From Ailanthus altissimus (Eukaryota; Streptophyta; Magnoliopsida; Sapindales; Simaroubaceae): a stretch of DNA of 64,000 nucleotides. The notes under the pieces are model-generated. The model made no database searches, was not told the origin of the DNA, and saw only the letters and a list, made by a program, of their open reading frames with translations. The stretch lies in assembly GCA_946807835.1 (NCBI GenBank), contig OX327686.1:8680001-8744000 (forward strand), read 5' to 3'. The position numbers and the translations under genes were made by a program. Of the stretch, positions 42,636-56,400 are shown piece after piece. Position 1 is the first letter of the stretch. Each line of letters begins with the position of its first letter.

Positions 42636-44441
42636 TCATTTCTTTTTGAATAGGAAATGTGCAACCATCCATTCTTCTCCATTGTTGTATCCAAAGAGTT
42701 CTGCAACAGCCATAAAGAATGTTCTCCAATAAGCAGTCCACTTCACCGCTTGATCTCTCCCATATGTTGACTCCATTATCGGCTTAATGGAAGCCAAGTT
42801 CTTGTCCATTCTTTTTAGCCACTCTTCACTGCAAGTAAAGATGTTATTGCTGTCATCTCAAAATATAAGAATTTCCTACCAGTAATTGACGTCGCTGAAT
42901 GATAGAACTTACCTTGTTTGTGCATAATGCTTCCCATTTATAAGCCAATGATCAACAATAGAAACATCATCCTGCAAATAAAATCATCAACAAAGAAATA
43001 GGGTGAAGAGAATATCACACGTTGGGAATTTCAAAGGAAGGAAAAAAGTTCATAACTCACCTGAAAATAAAGAAGCAGATTAGCTGAAGGCATTGTACCT
43101 CCAGTGAAGAAGTACTTGGTAATCCAGTCATCTTCATTTGTTTCCTATAAGAGAACAATGGGCAGAGTATGCCATGATTACCCATAGAGAGAAGCCTGAG
43201 ATATAGAAATAGTTTCACTACACACTGTGTCCATCTAGTAACATTCTAGAAAATCAAATCAGGCAATACCTCAAAATGATAGGAAAATGTTTTGTGGCAG
43301 AAATATTCAACAAAAAGAAGGCTGTCTTCTTTCATCCACTTCGATATCTTCTTGAGCAGATCCCCATAATTCTTCATATGCTGTTAAAGGATAATTGAAT
43401 TCTTAAAACAAAAAATAATTGTTGAAATACTTTTAATATCAAGCTTAAGCTGATGGTAAGCGCCTAACAATATTATTTAAGCTCTAACAAGTCCATTCCA
43501 ATGTAACATTGAATTAAATAAATAGGATTGTCAAGTAAATATAAACCCAATTCCAATCTTACTATCTATTGTAATTTAATGAATAATGGCATGGACCTTT
43601 TTTTTTCAAGATTTTCACAAAAGGCTTTTTTAGTGCAATAGGGTTTGATACCATTTTAAAATACTCCTAACTTCAAAGGCATAGCTAATAAGTAGAGACA
43701 TAAAGACTAGCAATAGTTTTTGAGCCCCAACAATAATGAATATTGCGCTATAAATAAGATAGCATAAGAAGGATAGACCTCAAACATTCCAATGGAATAT
43801 ATTCGGTCATAGGATGCTTCCATTTCAAATGTACTGATGTCTGCGACAATAATCTCCACATTTTGAAGCTCAAGAGCCCTATAAACAGGTAAGAAAATGG
43901 TTTAAATCATATTTGCATTCAGTACTTTGGTAATTGGTAGAGAATATCATTTATATGTCAAACTGATCAATAGCATACCGACACTGCTCCTCAATATGTT
44001 CTTTCTGTGTTTTCGAATTGCATATCCCTGTTATCTTGCAATTACTATACTTTTGAGCAATGTATAGGGACAATGACCCCCATCCACATCCAACATCAAG
44101 AACCGTGTGACCATCTTTTAACTGCGACTTCTCACAATACAGCTCCAACATTTCTTTTTCAGCATCCTCTAAGGTGTTTGATATATCAGAAAAGTAACAG
44201 CAGCTGCACTTGTTCATACATAAAACAGGTTAGCTCATAGAAAAACTTAAAAGAGATTTAGGTCAAAAGTTTACGTGCACCAAATTTCTATTAGAGGGTA
44301 TCATCCTCTCGTTGAATTCGTATCGGAAATACCTGTATTTGAAATGTTTACCAAGAGCCAACTTGAAGAAAGAGGTGGGGAGTTCATAATGTTGCGCCTT
44401 TGGCTTGTCGGTCTGGATGGTTATAGGCATGTCTCTTATTG
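42636..44441 (-). CDS. CNMT: CNMT-like gene, exons 2 to 8 (compact block)
   Basis: Seven exons with consensus GT/AG sites: exon 2 (109 nt) ends KHFKY-AG; exon 3 (225 nt) starts C-TGC-TGT and carries CCYFSD and the SAM motif; exon 4 is 100 nt; exon 5 is 111 nt ([16 protein letters not shown]); exon 6 is 84 nt ([13 protein letters not shown]); exon 7 is 59 nt ([10 protein letters not shown]); exon 8 is 193 nt, with stop TGA at 42638-42636. Introns are 80-400 nt. No stop interrupts the frame. The acceptor before exon 2 (CTCTTTTGCAG) is strong. Plus-strand open frames at 44007-44472 are antisense shadows of exons 2 and 3. Confidence 0.9.
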
Positions 44442-47400
44442 CTGCAAAAGAGGCCCCATGAAAACGACATGAACAATGTATATGTATAAAAAGAAAAAGA
44501 AAAAATACGTACACGCACACGCACACAAATACATAGATAAGCACTAGCCCAACAAATTTATCACATTTGTAAGAGTTTGATATAAATATCTTTTGGTTAT
44601 TATCATGAATATCTCAAAGGTAAGGTCCAATTGTAAAAAAGTGCACGAGTTTGTAAAAGTGATATTAATATCCAAATGTTTTATAAATTATGTACGGATG
44701 TCCTATCATTAAAAATATTTTGTTAAAATTAACAGATTCTCTGTCAATATACATATAATGACTAAATTATCTCTTTTAATATTGATTTAAAAATTTTATT
44801 TTAATAAAAACCTTTAATAAAAATTAAAACACTTAAAAAAATTTAAATAAAATAAAAAATAACAATAATAAAAAAATTAAAATAATAATAATAATAAAAT
44901 TAAAAAAAATAAAAAGAACAAAAATAATTAAAACATAAACCAACTAAAAATAATAATAATCTGATAAAAAAATTATAAAAAAGCCTTTGGCCTTGGCCTT
45001 GGTTAGATTAGGTTGTGCTTGAGGCCGCCAGTTGCATCCAACAGCCTGGACTAGCCAGTAAAGGCCTAATCAAGCCAGGCTCGGCCAGATCAAGCCGTGC
45101 CTAAGGCCATTGGCCACGATAATAGTGGCCAACTACTGTAGCAACCTTGGCTAGTTGTGCATAACGACCTGATTTGGCTGTTCAACCAAGGCCCTTACGG
45201 CCTGCAGCCTAATTATTGAATACTAAACTTATTTAATGACCCAAGCCCAAATCCATTCCATGGAACCTTAATCCAACTCATGAAAGTTTCTCAAGTTAGG
45301 TAAATGATTGATTGATTAAGGGGACACTTGTGTAATTTTAATTAAAAGTGTTTTGTGTTGTTTTTATTTAAAGAGATTAAGTTAGGTAAATGGACACTTG
45401 TGCGGTGTAGATTAAAGTGATGTGTATCACTTTGTGCGGTATAGATTGCATAAGAGTTGGTATAAATACCCCTTTAAGTTTTTGCATTGGCTATAAGTAA
45501 AGTGCAAAAAGTGAGGAAGAGAAATAAAGGAAGCAAAGCTCCCAATAGTGTCTAAAATAGCTCTTAGAACTTTATTTGTGTGAGAAAAAAATTTGAAAGT
45601 GTTTAAGAGTTATATTTTGAGTGTTCTCTCTCTTGTAATATATCTTGTGCTAATAATACAAGTTCTTTTGTATGAAGTTTAATTCTTTTCTAACAAAGTG
45701 GTATCAAAGCTAAGGCTACAAGAGCTCAAGGAAACAAGCACAGTGCCAAAAGAATCACCAAAGGAAGACGTTCAAAGGTTCCTCCAGCTTCATCGAAAGT
45801 TTTTAAAATTTAAAAGTATGGCTAGTAATGGTATGTCATCCTTTCAAGTCCCTACACTCAACAACAATAACTATGATAATTAGAGTATTAAGATGAAGGT
45901 TCGTTTGGGTGAACATGATGTTTGAAAAGTTATTAAAAAAGGTTATAATGAGCCACAAGATGGGGCCACTTTAACCCAACAACAAAAATAAAGTTTGAAG
46001 GATTCAAGAAGGAGAGACAAAAAGGCTCTCTACCTCATATATCAAGCATTAAATGATGACGGTTTAAGAAAATTTAAAGTGCAACTTCTGCCAAGCAAGC
46101 ATGAGAGAAGCTTCAAACCTCTTACAAAGAAGCAGAATAAGTGAAAAAAGGTTTGTCTCCAAACATTAAGAGGTGAATTTGAATCTCTACATATGAAAGA
46201 ATCCGAGTCTATCTCTAATTATTTCTCAAGAGTCTTAGCCATTTCTAATCAACTAAAAAGCAATGGTGAAAATTTGGAAGATGTAAGAATAATGGAGAAG
46301 ATACTTTGCTTGTTAGATTCAAAATTCGAGCATATAGTTATGACTGTTGAAGAAACTAAAGACTTGGAAGAAATGACAATTAAGAGATTAATGGGATCAT
46401 TGAAAGAATATGAAGAAAAACACAAGAATAAGTAAGGAATAACGGAACAACTCTTGAAAATGCAACTTAAGGAGAAATAAAAAAGTCTTGGCAATAAAGG
46501 AGCCAGCGTGAAAGAGGTCATGGCCGCGGAACAAGTCATGGTCGTGGATGTGATCGAGGTTGGAATTACAATAACAACAATGGAAGATGAGAAATATCAA
46601 GTAAGGTCGTGGAAGAGGATACTCAAACTCAAGGTATAATAAGTCTTAAGTTCAATGCTACAAATATCAGAAGTATGAGCATTATGCCTCTAAATGCAAA
46701 GCTTCCAACAACATTGTTGAAGGAAGAGCAAATTATGTCAAGAAAATAGATCAAGATTATGCTGCTTTAGTGCTAGCATATAAAGACAACGCTGCAAGAC
46801 AAGACAACATGTGGTACCTTGACACAGGCACCAGTAATTATATGTGTGGAAGAAAAAACATGTTTGTAGAATATGATAAAACTATGAGTGAAAATGTCTC
46901 TTTTGGAGATGAATAAAAAATACCGGTGAAAGAAAAAGGTAATATCCTAATTCGCCTAAAAGATGGAAAGCACCAATTCATCTTTAATGTTTATTATGTT
47001 CCTAACATAAAAATAATATCTTAAGTTTGGGGCAACTCTTAGAGAAAGGCTATGATATTCACATGAAAGAACATAGTCATTCTATACATTCAATTTCTTA
47101 ACATTGGAACCTTGGCTATTAAATTATTGTTATTGTCTCTTATAGAAAGTTTTGAACATTCAAAATGATGCTACAAAATGTTTGAAGGCTTATTACAAAG
47201 ACACAACTTGGCTTTGGCATTTTCAATTTGGACATCTTAATTTTGAAGGACTAGATTTATTATCCAAGAAGGAGATGGTAAGAGGTCTACCTCTCATCAG
47301 TCATCCTAATCAATTATGTAAAGGATGTTTATTTGGGAAGCAATTCAGAAAAAGCTTTCTAAAAGAGTCAAACTTAAGAGCCCACACGCCGTTCGAGCTT

Positions 47401-50400
47401 ATACATACAAATGTGTGTGGTCTAATCAAACTAAGTTCTGATGGTAATAGTAATTATTTCCTTCTCTTCATTGATGATTTTTCAAGACAAACTTGGGTGT
47501 ACTTCTTGAAGCAAAAATAATAAGCATTTGAAGTTTTTAAAAAATTTAAAGCTGGCGTGGAGAAAGAAAGTGTACGTGAGATCAAAGCCATGAGATCCGA
47601 TTGAGAAGGAGAATTCACTTTCAAAGAGTTTCAATCTTACTGTGAAGACAGTGGAATATGTCGACTTTTAACAGTTTCAAGATTCCCTCAACAAAATATA
47701 GTGGTTGAGAAAAAGAACAGAACCATCCTTGATATGGCACGAAGCATGCTTAAAAGCAAGAGAATACCGAAAGAGTTTTGGGTCAAAGCTGTAGCAACTG
47801 TCGTGTACCTATTAAATCGATCTGTAACAAGAAGTGTATGGGAAAAGGCACCTCAAGAAGCTTGGAGTGGGAGAAAGTCTAGCGTCTCGTATCTAAGGGT
47901 TTTTGAAAGTATAGCTTATGTGCATGTACCAGATGAGAAAAGAAGTAAGCTCGATAATAAAAGCGAGAAGCTCGTCTTCATTGGATATGAGAAAAACTCT
48001 AAAGGCTATAAGTTGTATAATCTAAGCATCAGTAAAATCGTGATAAGTTGAGATGTGGAATTTGATAAAAAAAGCAATTGGAATTGGAGTTCTAATTCAA
48101 ATAACTACAACTTCTTTCCATATTTTGAAGAAGAAAAAGTGTAACCAGTGATGGAGTAAGCAAGAGACAAACGAGAACAAGCAATTACCCTACCTACTTC
48201 ACCACAACAAGAACTTATGAAGACTCATCATCTTCATCATCAACACTTTTGAGTTTAAATGAAAGAGTTGTGCCACACATAAGGAGCATACATGAACTTT
48301 ATTAGGTAACTAAAAGGCTAAAAAAATCTTACTCTCTTTTGCCTCTTTGCCGACTATAAACCAATGAATTTTTAAGAAGCTATGCAAATTAAGAAGTGAA
48401 GAGATGCGATGAATAAAGAAATCAAAACCATTATAAAGAATGACATATGAAAACTTGCTACTCTTCCTAAAGACCGTAAGTCTATTGATGTCAAATAGGT
48501 GTATAAAATAAAGAAGAATGCCAATGGAGCAGTCAAAGATACAAGGCAAGATTAGTAGCAAAAGGCTATAGTCAAAGAGCTGGTATTGACTACAGCGAGG
48601 TATTTGCTCCTATTGCTCGCACAAAACAAGTGGAATATTCATCAAATGGATGTCAAGTCTATATTTCTAAATGGATTTCTTGAAGAAGAAGTCTATATCT
48701 AACAATCATTGGGATATGAGGTCAAAGAACATGAAGATAAAGTCTTGAAGTTAAAGAAGGCCCTTTATGGATTAAAGCAAGCACCAAGAGCATGGAACAG
48801 TCGAATCAACAAGTAATTCCTAGAGAATGGATTCATCATATGCCTTCATAAGCACACTCTCTATATCAAGACCAAAAATAAAGATATCTTGATCGTATGC
48901 TTGTACTTGAATGATTTAATCTTTACAGTAAATAAACCAAGCATGTTTGAAGAGTTTAAAAAGGTAATGGCCAAAGACTTTGAGATGATCAATATTGGAC
49001 TAATGTCGTTCTACCTTAGGATTGAAGTAAAACAAAAGGAAGATGGAATCTTTATCTCTCAAGGAAGCTATTCAAATGAGATTCTCAAAAAGTTCAAAAT
49101 GGCAAATTACAAACCAACAAGCACACCAGTAGAGTGCAAACTCAAATTATCCAAGAATGATAAAGAAGAATATGTAGATCTGACACTCTTTAAGAGTTTG
49201 ATTGAAAGTTTATGATACTTGACATGTACAAGACCTAACATTCTCTATGCCACTGAACTTGTGGGTCGTTATATGGAGAATCTAACAACCACTCATTTCA
49301 AGTCTGCTAGAGTATCCTTCGCTATATCAAAGGTATAATTGACTTTGGCATGTTTTATTCTACTTTTGATAACTACAAGTTAGTTAGATATAACGACAGT
49401 AATTAGGCTGGATATTTGGATGATAGAAAAAACACTACTGGATTTGTGTTATTTATAGGAGATGCTGCATTTATATGAATGTAAAAAAAAAAAAAAAAAA
49501 CCAATTGTTACACTTTTCACTTGTGAAGATGAGTATGTAGCTACTACTTCATCTGTTTACTATGTAATTTAGTTGAGATATTTGCTAAAAGAGTTGGGAT
49601 TGCCATAAGAAGAACCAACAAAGATTTATGTCGACAACAAGTCAGCTATGGCTTTAACAAAGAATACTGTTTTTCATGATCAAAGTAAACATATCGACAC
49701 TTGTTATCACTATATAAGGAAGTACAAGTGGAGTATGTGAAGTCACAAGGTTAAGTTACTGACATATTCACTAAGCCACTCAAACAAAAAGATTTTGTGA
49801 GGTTAAGAAATTTACTTGGTGTCATAAAACAGGTTTAAGGAGAGGGAGATGCTGAATACTAAACTTGTTTAATGATCAAAATTAATGACCCAAGCCCAAA
49901 TCCATTCCATGGAACCTTAATTCAACTTATGGAAGTTTCTTAATTTAGGTAAATGATTGATTGATTAAAGGACACTTGTGTAGTTTTAATTAAAAGTGTT
50001 TTGTATGATTTTAATTTAAAGAGATTAAGTTAAGTAAATGGACACTTGTGTGGTATAGGTTAAAGTGATGTGTACCACTTTGTGTGGTGTAGATTGATTA
50101 AGAGTTAGTATAAATACCCCCTTTAAGTTTTAGGATTAGCAATAAGTGAAGTGTAAAGAGTGTAAGAAGCGAAGAAGAGAAATAAAAGAAGCAAAGCTTC
50201 TAAGAGTGTCTAAAATAGCTCTTAGAGCTTTATTTGTGTGAGAAAAAATTTAAGAGTATTTAAGAGTTGTATTTCGAGTGTTCTTTCTCTCTTGTAATAT
50301 TTTTTATGCTAATAATACAAGTTCTTTTGTATAAAGTCTAATTCTTCTCCAACACAAATTTGGTCTACTCTTGCTAGATTAGGCCAGCCAGCCAACTATA

Positions 50401-53400
50401 TGGTTTTAAGAATTTTTGTTTAATTATTTTATTAGTTTTATTTTATTATTTTTAAAAGTGTTTAAGAAAGAGTTTAAATGGTGAATGACTTTTTTACCCT
50501 CGAGTCTGTTAACTTTAATAGAAGATTCTTGATGGCAAGACATCCGTGCATAATTTGTGAAACATTTGGGTATTATTATCACTTTTTTAAACTCGTGAGT
50601 TTTCTTATAATTAGGCCTTACCTCAGGGGCATTCTTGATAATATCCCATATCTTTTTAATATGGAATGAAATTAAAAGAAAGTCTTCTACGATGCTTTTT
50701 TCGAATTAGAATCTTTGTTTCAGGAACCATCGAGATGCGCGCATGTTAATTAAGTGTTAGGTATATTGTTATTAACAATTATGGTCGACAAATTAAATAG
50801 TGACACATAGTAGATAATGAGCCTTCAGATTAATTAACTCATGTGTTGAGTTTTATGAGACCTACTTTAGGTTAAATGAGGGCTTAAGGGTAGTTACACT
50901 CGATCGATTATTTAATTGTTAAATAATCAAAATATCTATTTATTTAATTGTTAAATAAATAGTTAACTACACTATGGTTAATAAGTTAACCAACTAGTTA
51001 GGTTAATTAGATATTTTTAAAATCTAACCTAAGTTAAAGAGTTAACTAAGGTAAGGTTAATATAAATATCTAACATATCTTAAGAGTTAAGTTTTCCTAA
51101 CTAAATCCAAGTTAATGTGCTAACTTTGGTTAAGTTAAAATAACATTTTGAAACAAATATTATTATAATACAAAAAATCAATTATTTTGATATATATATA
51201 TATATATATATATGCATGTTTGGCCGGCCATTTGTTTAGATGAGAGAGAAATTTATTTTGTGTTTTTTTTAAGAGTTAAAACAAAGAAAAATAAACCACA
51301 GCTTCATCTCTATCGTTTCTTCATTTTAGTTGGCCAAAATACAAGCAATGGTTGAAATATTTTTGTTATTCAAGTGTTGAATTAGAGCAAAAACATTAAT
51401 TCTTTGTAGTGTATCAATTGCTCAAAAGTTGAGTATTAGATTACGTGTTAATTTAGGGTTTAAAAAGTTAAACCAAGTTAGATTTGGGGCTGTAGTACTG
51501 GTTGATCAAATCCATTTAGTTGATTGCTAAAACTGTTAACGAACTACACTTCGAGCGAACTCTGATTAAATTGATCTAAAGGCTTTTCAGGTGAATATTT
51601 CTCAATCCTTGTTTTTAATGTGATTAAAATGCATTAAAATGTGTTCATTACTTAATTTTAAGCTTCCACAACATATATATATATATATATATGTATATGA
51701 TGCGTATGTATGCAAATGAATGTAAATACCACATGTATGCACTGTAAAATAATCAGCACTTTCAAAATGGTATCAGAGCTATTTTATATTGATTTGGTGT
51801 TGTTTGAGTGTTGGAGATGTTGTTGGTTAAGTCCTAGTGTCAAATAGTGCATTTCAAATATTGAAATGGGAATACCAAAGAGGATGACACTGGGACACTG
51901 CAGCCCTGAATTTGGAGCTGTAACTCTGGGGCTTTCCAAGCTCTAGCGTCGTAGTGCTAGGATTTTTAGGCCCCAGCGCCACAATGCTCGTGACTTGGTG
52001 CTGCAGCGTTGGGGGTTCTATCTTTCAGCTCAACAGCCTTAGCCGATTAATGCTGCAATGCTGGCACTTACACTTAGAATTTAATTTAAAGAGTTTAATA
52101 AGTAATATGCATACGATAGTATATGAGATGCAGTGATAAAGGTTATTAGACTGTATTATAAATCGGGATTCATTTTTCTTTGTCTTGGTAACCACAATGT
52201 GAGCCCTATTGGTAGGAGTTACTTGTTATTACGCAGAAATAAATGATAGATGGAGAAATTACCTTCCTATGAGATATGAGCCATTGTTAAAAAATCTCTC
52301 TTAATCAAATTAAATTTTATTACATTATGTGATAGTGTTTTAATTGGTCCATTGTCAATACGGTGCTAGACGAGTCACGTTGATCTTTTTTCAATATTGC
52401 TACTGTTGGAGATCTAGTATATGTGGGTGTATACATGTGCAATAGTATTTATTATATAAAATACATATCTTATACATATTTAAAGCAGCGAAAAAATTAA
52501 AAGAATACAATAAACACAATAAATAATATATTAATTATATTAATATATTTGAAGGATTGAGAAATCACTAAAATGTGTAATATTTTACATGTATATCCTG
52601 AAAGTCCACCTGGAGACTAATCCATTAGCAGTTCTAATCACTAACTCGGTGGGCTTGGTAAACTAGAATAGAAGCTCCAAATTCAACACTGGGTTTAACT
52701 CTTAAACCCTTTGAATTTATTTTTCCTTTGATAAACTCTTTGATCAATAAAATAAATTCTTGATTGTTGTAATTGGTAGCCAATAATAAAGATAATTTAT
52801 AAACTAGTTTCAATATTTGAAACCAATGCACAAGAGATCAAATCTCTTCTTTTCTTCACTTATTTGCCCGGCCACTAAATTGAAACCAAAACAACAAATT
52901 GCTTTTGTTTCAAAGCAACAACCGAAAATGGAAAAAATGAAGCGATTCTCCAAATGCTTCCAACAGATTCACACATATATATATATATATATATCACATG
53001 TATTAAATTAATAATATAATATATTAAAATATTACACTTGACCTCCAAATTAGAAAATTAATATTATTATAATAAATAATAATATAATATAAAAAAATGG
53101 ATGACAACTAAATATCATTATATAATATATAATATTATCTAATAAAATAATATATAATAATTAGATATTTATGATTATTTAACAAATAAATAATTATTGT
53201 GTAAAATTATCATTTTGCCCCCCTTGAATAGTTAACAAGTATATTCCTTAATGGGTTCCACCATACCCACACTCAGGTAAACTCAACCGAGAGTTCACAA
53301 TGCGCCACGTGTCATTATACAATTAGTAAATAATAATTATTAACTAATTGTTGTATTTAACGCTTAAATACAGATACACACGTATTTTTATGGTAGTGCT

Positions 53401-56400
53401 GGATAATACTAGATTAAATAATTCAATCTAGCACGCTGCCTCAGTGTTCAACGAATACATTCTATATCGCAGGACTCTCTAAGTCTACGCCTGATTTATC
53501 AAATAGAACTATTCCATGAGTCTGTGAACATTGCCCCACGCATATGTCACAGAAATAGAAATCGGCGCGTCGACCATGTAAGTTGAAGTTATAATGCATA
53601 TTTATAATCCTTCCGTCATGATATCTTAGATGTGGGGGGGTGGATACAGATTATCACCTTCAAATCCCTATATGCTTATCCATATCATGTTCCCATACTT
53701 GTATCTCATTAAATAATATGTGCAAACTCCTTTACCATATTATTCCACCTAGTGGAAACTCTTTTCAGGATTAATGCTTGTAGTCACAAGACTTTCTGAG
53801 GTACAGTCTCGAAACAACTAGATATAACTCCCTATGCGAGTTGACGAATCCCATATCTATACACATCAAACTCCATAAGCATCGGACCATACCCAGCGAC
53901 ACCTAGTGGTCACACCATGAAATGTCTATGACATGCGTGAAACTAAAGTATGGTGGATCACTTATAAAACCACTATGGCACTCAGGTCAAAAGACCACGT
54001 ATACTACTCAACGTGATAGTACCCTCTGTTGACGGCTTGTATAGGGTGTTTATCAGAGGCTCTGGTGAGTCCGTTTTATATCCAGTCCTAACTAGATACC
54101 TATATGTCAATACGAGCTCTAAGCTCACAGTCGGCTAAAAACGACCATCTATATCCTATAGGCACGACATATGCTGATTTATATAAAGATATCCACTAAC
54201 AGACCCGCATCAGTAAAACTAAATCATGGACAATATTCGAGAACATACTTGCGCAACTGACATTTCCTTGCACCTGATTGCAACTCTTGCAACTATACAA
54301 TTACTAGTATATTCCCGGGTCTATGTCCCATTACAGATAAGACTCTAACTCTTGGATCTTCGCTGAGTATTATAACCAGTTAACAATTAGCTGTGCTAAC
54401 ATTTATATCTCTCAGCGTGGCTAACTATAGGTAGATCATATCTGAACTCCTTCAAATCATACAATATCCGTAATGTTACAATGTATAGTACCATTTAAAT
54501 AGGCATTAACAATTTAATAGGAATGTACACTTATATAAATAATAAGTATATGTACATCCAGAGATGACACATAAGCATCAACCTTAATAGCTACAACGTG
54601 AAAGATTTGGTTAATGTGACTTAGACTATGCCAATTAAACATGAGATGAGACAAATATATGTGAACGTATTATCCAATATTGCTACAGCGTGAGAATAAG
54701 GTGTATTTATGATCAGTGGTAAGAGTTGCATTAGATGCCATTAACAAGAGTTGTTTACTTGCTGGGTTTACAAAGGCCAATATTGCTACAGCGTGAAACT
54801 GGAGTAAAATGTCAATAGGGTCCAATTCTCACTGTAAAATTTAAAAGAGTTTAAACTATCGTTATCCTATTTGAGAGATTAGATTAAATGAACTATGTAA
54901 AACAGTTGGAATGTGTTTTAAATTAAAAAATATAAAATGGTTATATTCATGATTTAAAATATTTTATTAGTGATATAATATTTTCATATTCGCTAACATC
55001 TCCTATTTGATTTTGTTTTGTGAAGATATAATGGTATTCATTAACTCTTGGGTATGCATACTTGATGCACACCAACTCAAGGGTGTAAAGAATTATTCAA
55101 ATTGGCTTATGAATCTTAGAATTACTTTAGATTCAGAGAAATTCGGACGTTATTAATTAGAGATTGCCCAGAGGTATTTTTGATAGTGTCATCCCAGAGG
55201 AGTGGGTCATATATCAGTAATGGTTGGATGATTATTTAAAAGTAAAATCTTACATCCCCACCTCTATGTCTACAGAGCTGCAGTAGGAGTATGTCCATAT
55301 GGACAGTGCAAGCAATATTATGCTCCATTTGAAGGAGTTCTTTGGTGACCGACCCCAGGTCGAGATCTACAGGGTTGCCAAAGCACTTTTTCAGGCTAGA
55401 CTCTTCGATGGTATTCTAGTGAGTCTCTATGTCCTCAAGATGATTGGATTAATCAAGAGGTTGGAGACAAAGAAAATTTCTTTGAACAATAACTTGTGGA
55501 ATATCTTAATTCTCCAATTGCTGCAAGGGTCATATGCACAGTTCATCATAAACTTTAATATGTAGATATTAACCCCTAATTATGTTGATTTTCATAACAT
55601 ATTGAAGACAGTGGATGAGGACATGTATAAAAGGGGCTTGACTCTCTTCGTTCGAGGTGTTTCATCTTTTACAACGACGGCTTTTGGGAAGTCCAAATGG
55701 AAGAAGAAAATGAAGGTGAAGCAGACACCTAATATGGGTCCTTAGAGACAACAGATATCCAAGCCTCAAGAGAAAAACAAGGCAAAAGAAAAGTGTTTCT
55801 TTTGTGGTAAGGATGGGTAGTGGAAGCGTAACTGTCAAAAATACCTTATTACTTTGAAGAAGACTCCCTCATATATTTATTTTCCTATCATTGACATTTA
55901 TATAATATTTGATGCTAGTTCAGGCTGGGTATTAGATACCACATATCCTTCTCATATCTATAATGTGTTGTAGGGTCTTAGAAAAGTTAGAATGTTGCAA
56001 TCAAGAGAAGTACAACTTCAAGCTGGAAATAGGGATTTTTACAAGTTAAAACTGTTAAACATTTTGATTTACTTATCCTATGTAATAGAACTATTGTATT
56101 AAATAATTGTTATTATGTACCTAACATTATTAAACAAATAATTTTCCTTTCTGTACTTGACAGTAAAGTATATCATGTGTATATTTAAAATTATTTCCTA
56201 TATTTATGTGGTGTGAATGATGTATTATTAGCTAAGTGTTAGTTAATGAATGTGCATTGTATATTGAATACAACTGAAAATGCCTTAAATGTGCAAGCTA
56301 GTACTAGTAGTAATTCAGAAACTTAAAATGAGACGAAATTGTGGCATATGAGATTATGTCACATAGGTGTGAGATGCCTAACCCATCTGGTTAAGGATGG

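Larger units (their letters stand above)
45217..50354 (+). mobile_element. Copia B: full-structure Ty1/copia element, inactive
   Basis: LTRs lie at 45217-45695 and 49853-50354 (both start TGAATACTAAACTT and end TTCT..CTAACA/CCAACA). The primer site TGGTATCAAAGC is at 45699-45710, and the purine tract AAGGAGAGGGAGATGC is at 49837-49852. Gag, zinc-knuckle relic, protease, integrase, RT and RNase H follow in copia order on the plus strand. More than a dozen stops and several frameshifts kill the ORF. A clean target duplication was not found (ATTAT at left, CAAAT at right). Confidence 0.92.
44586..50652. mobile_element. Foldback DNA element split by copia B
   Basis: The left arm (44586 to about 44970) and right arm (about 50365-50652) are inverted copies: AGGTAAGGTCCAATTGTAAA on the left matches the inverse of TTATAATTAGGCCTTACCT on the right, and AAATTATGTACGGATGTC matches GACATCCGTGCATAATTT. 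The outer ends are near GATATTATC/GATAATATC. The GC-rich middle (44985-45210, GGCCTTGGCCTTGG, AGGCCTAATCAAGCC) has a partner at 50370-50400 (GATTAGGCCAGCCAGCC). Without copia B the element is about 0.93 kb. There is no transposase. Confidence 0.72.

Noticed and set aside
44007..44472. Two plus-strand open frames (77 and 65 codons)
   Set aside because: They are exact antisense of exons 2 and 3 of the CNMT-like gene, which have consensus splice sites and family motifs on the minus strand.
51190..51212. (TA)n microsatellite as a separate feature
   Set aside because: It is part of the copia C LTR. A similar short run occurs at 52975-52993 in the reverse fragment.
50716..54575. Reading 50716-54575 as a second complete element in inverted orientation
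   Set aside because: Only the 3' non-coding region and one LTR are found in reverse orientation. No second primer site, gag or pol accompanies them, so it is recorded as a fragment.
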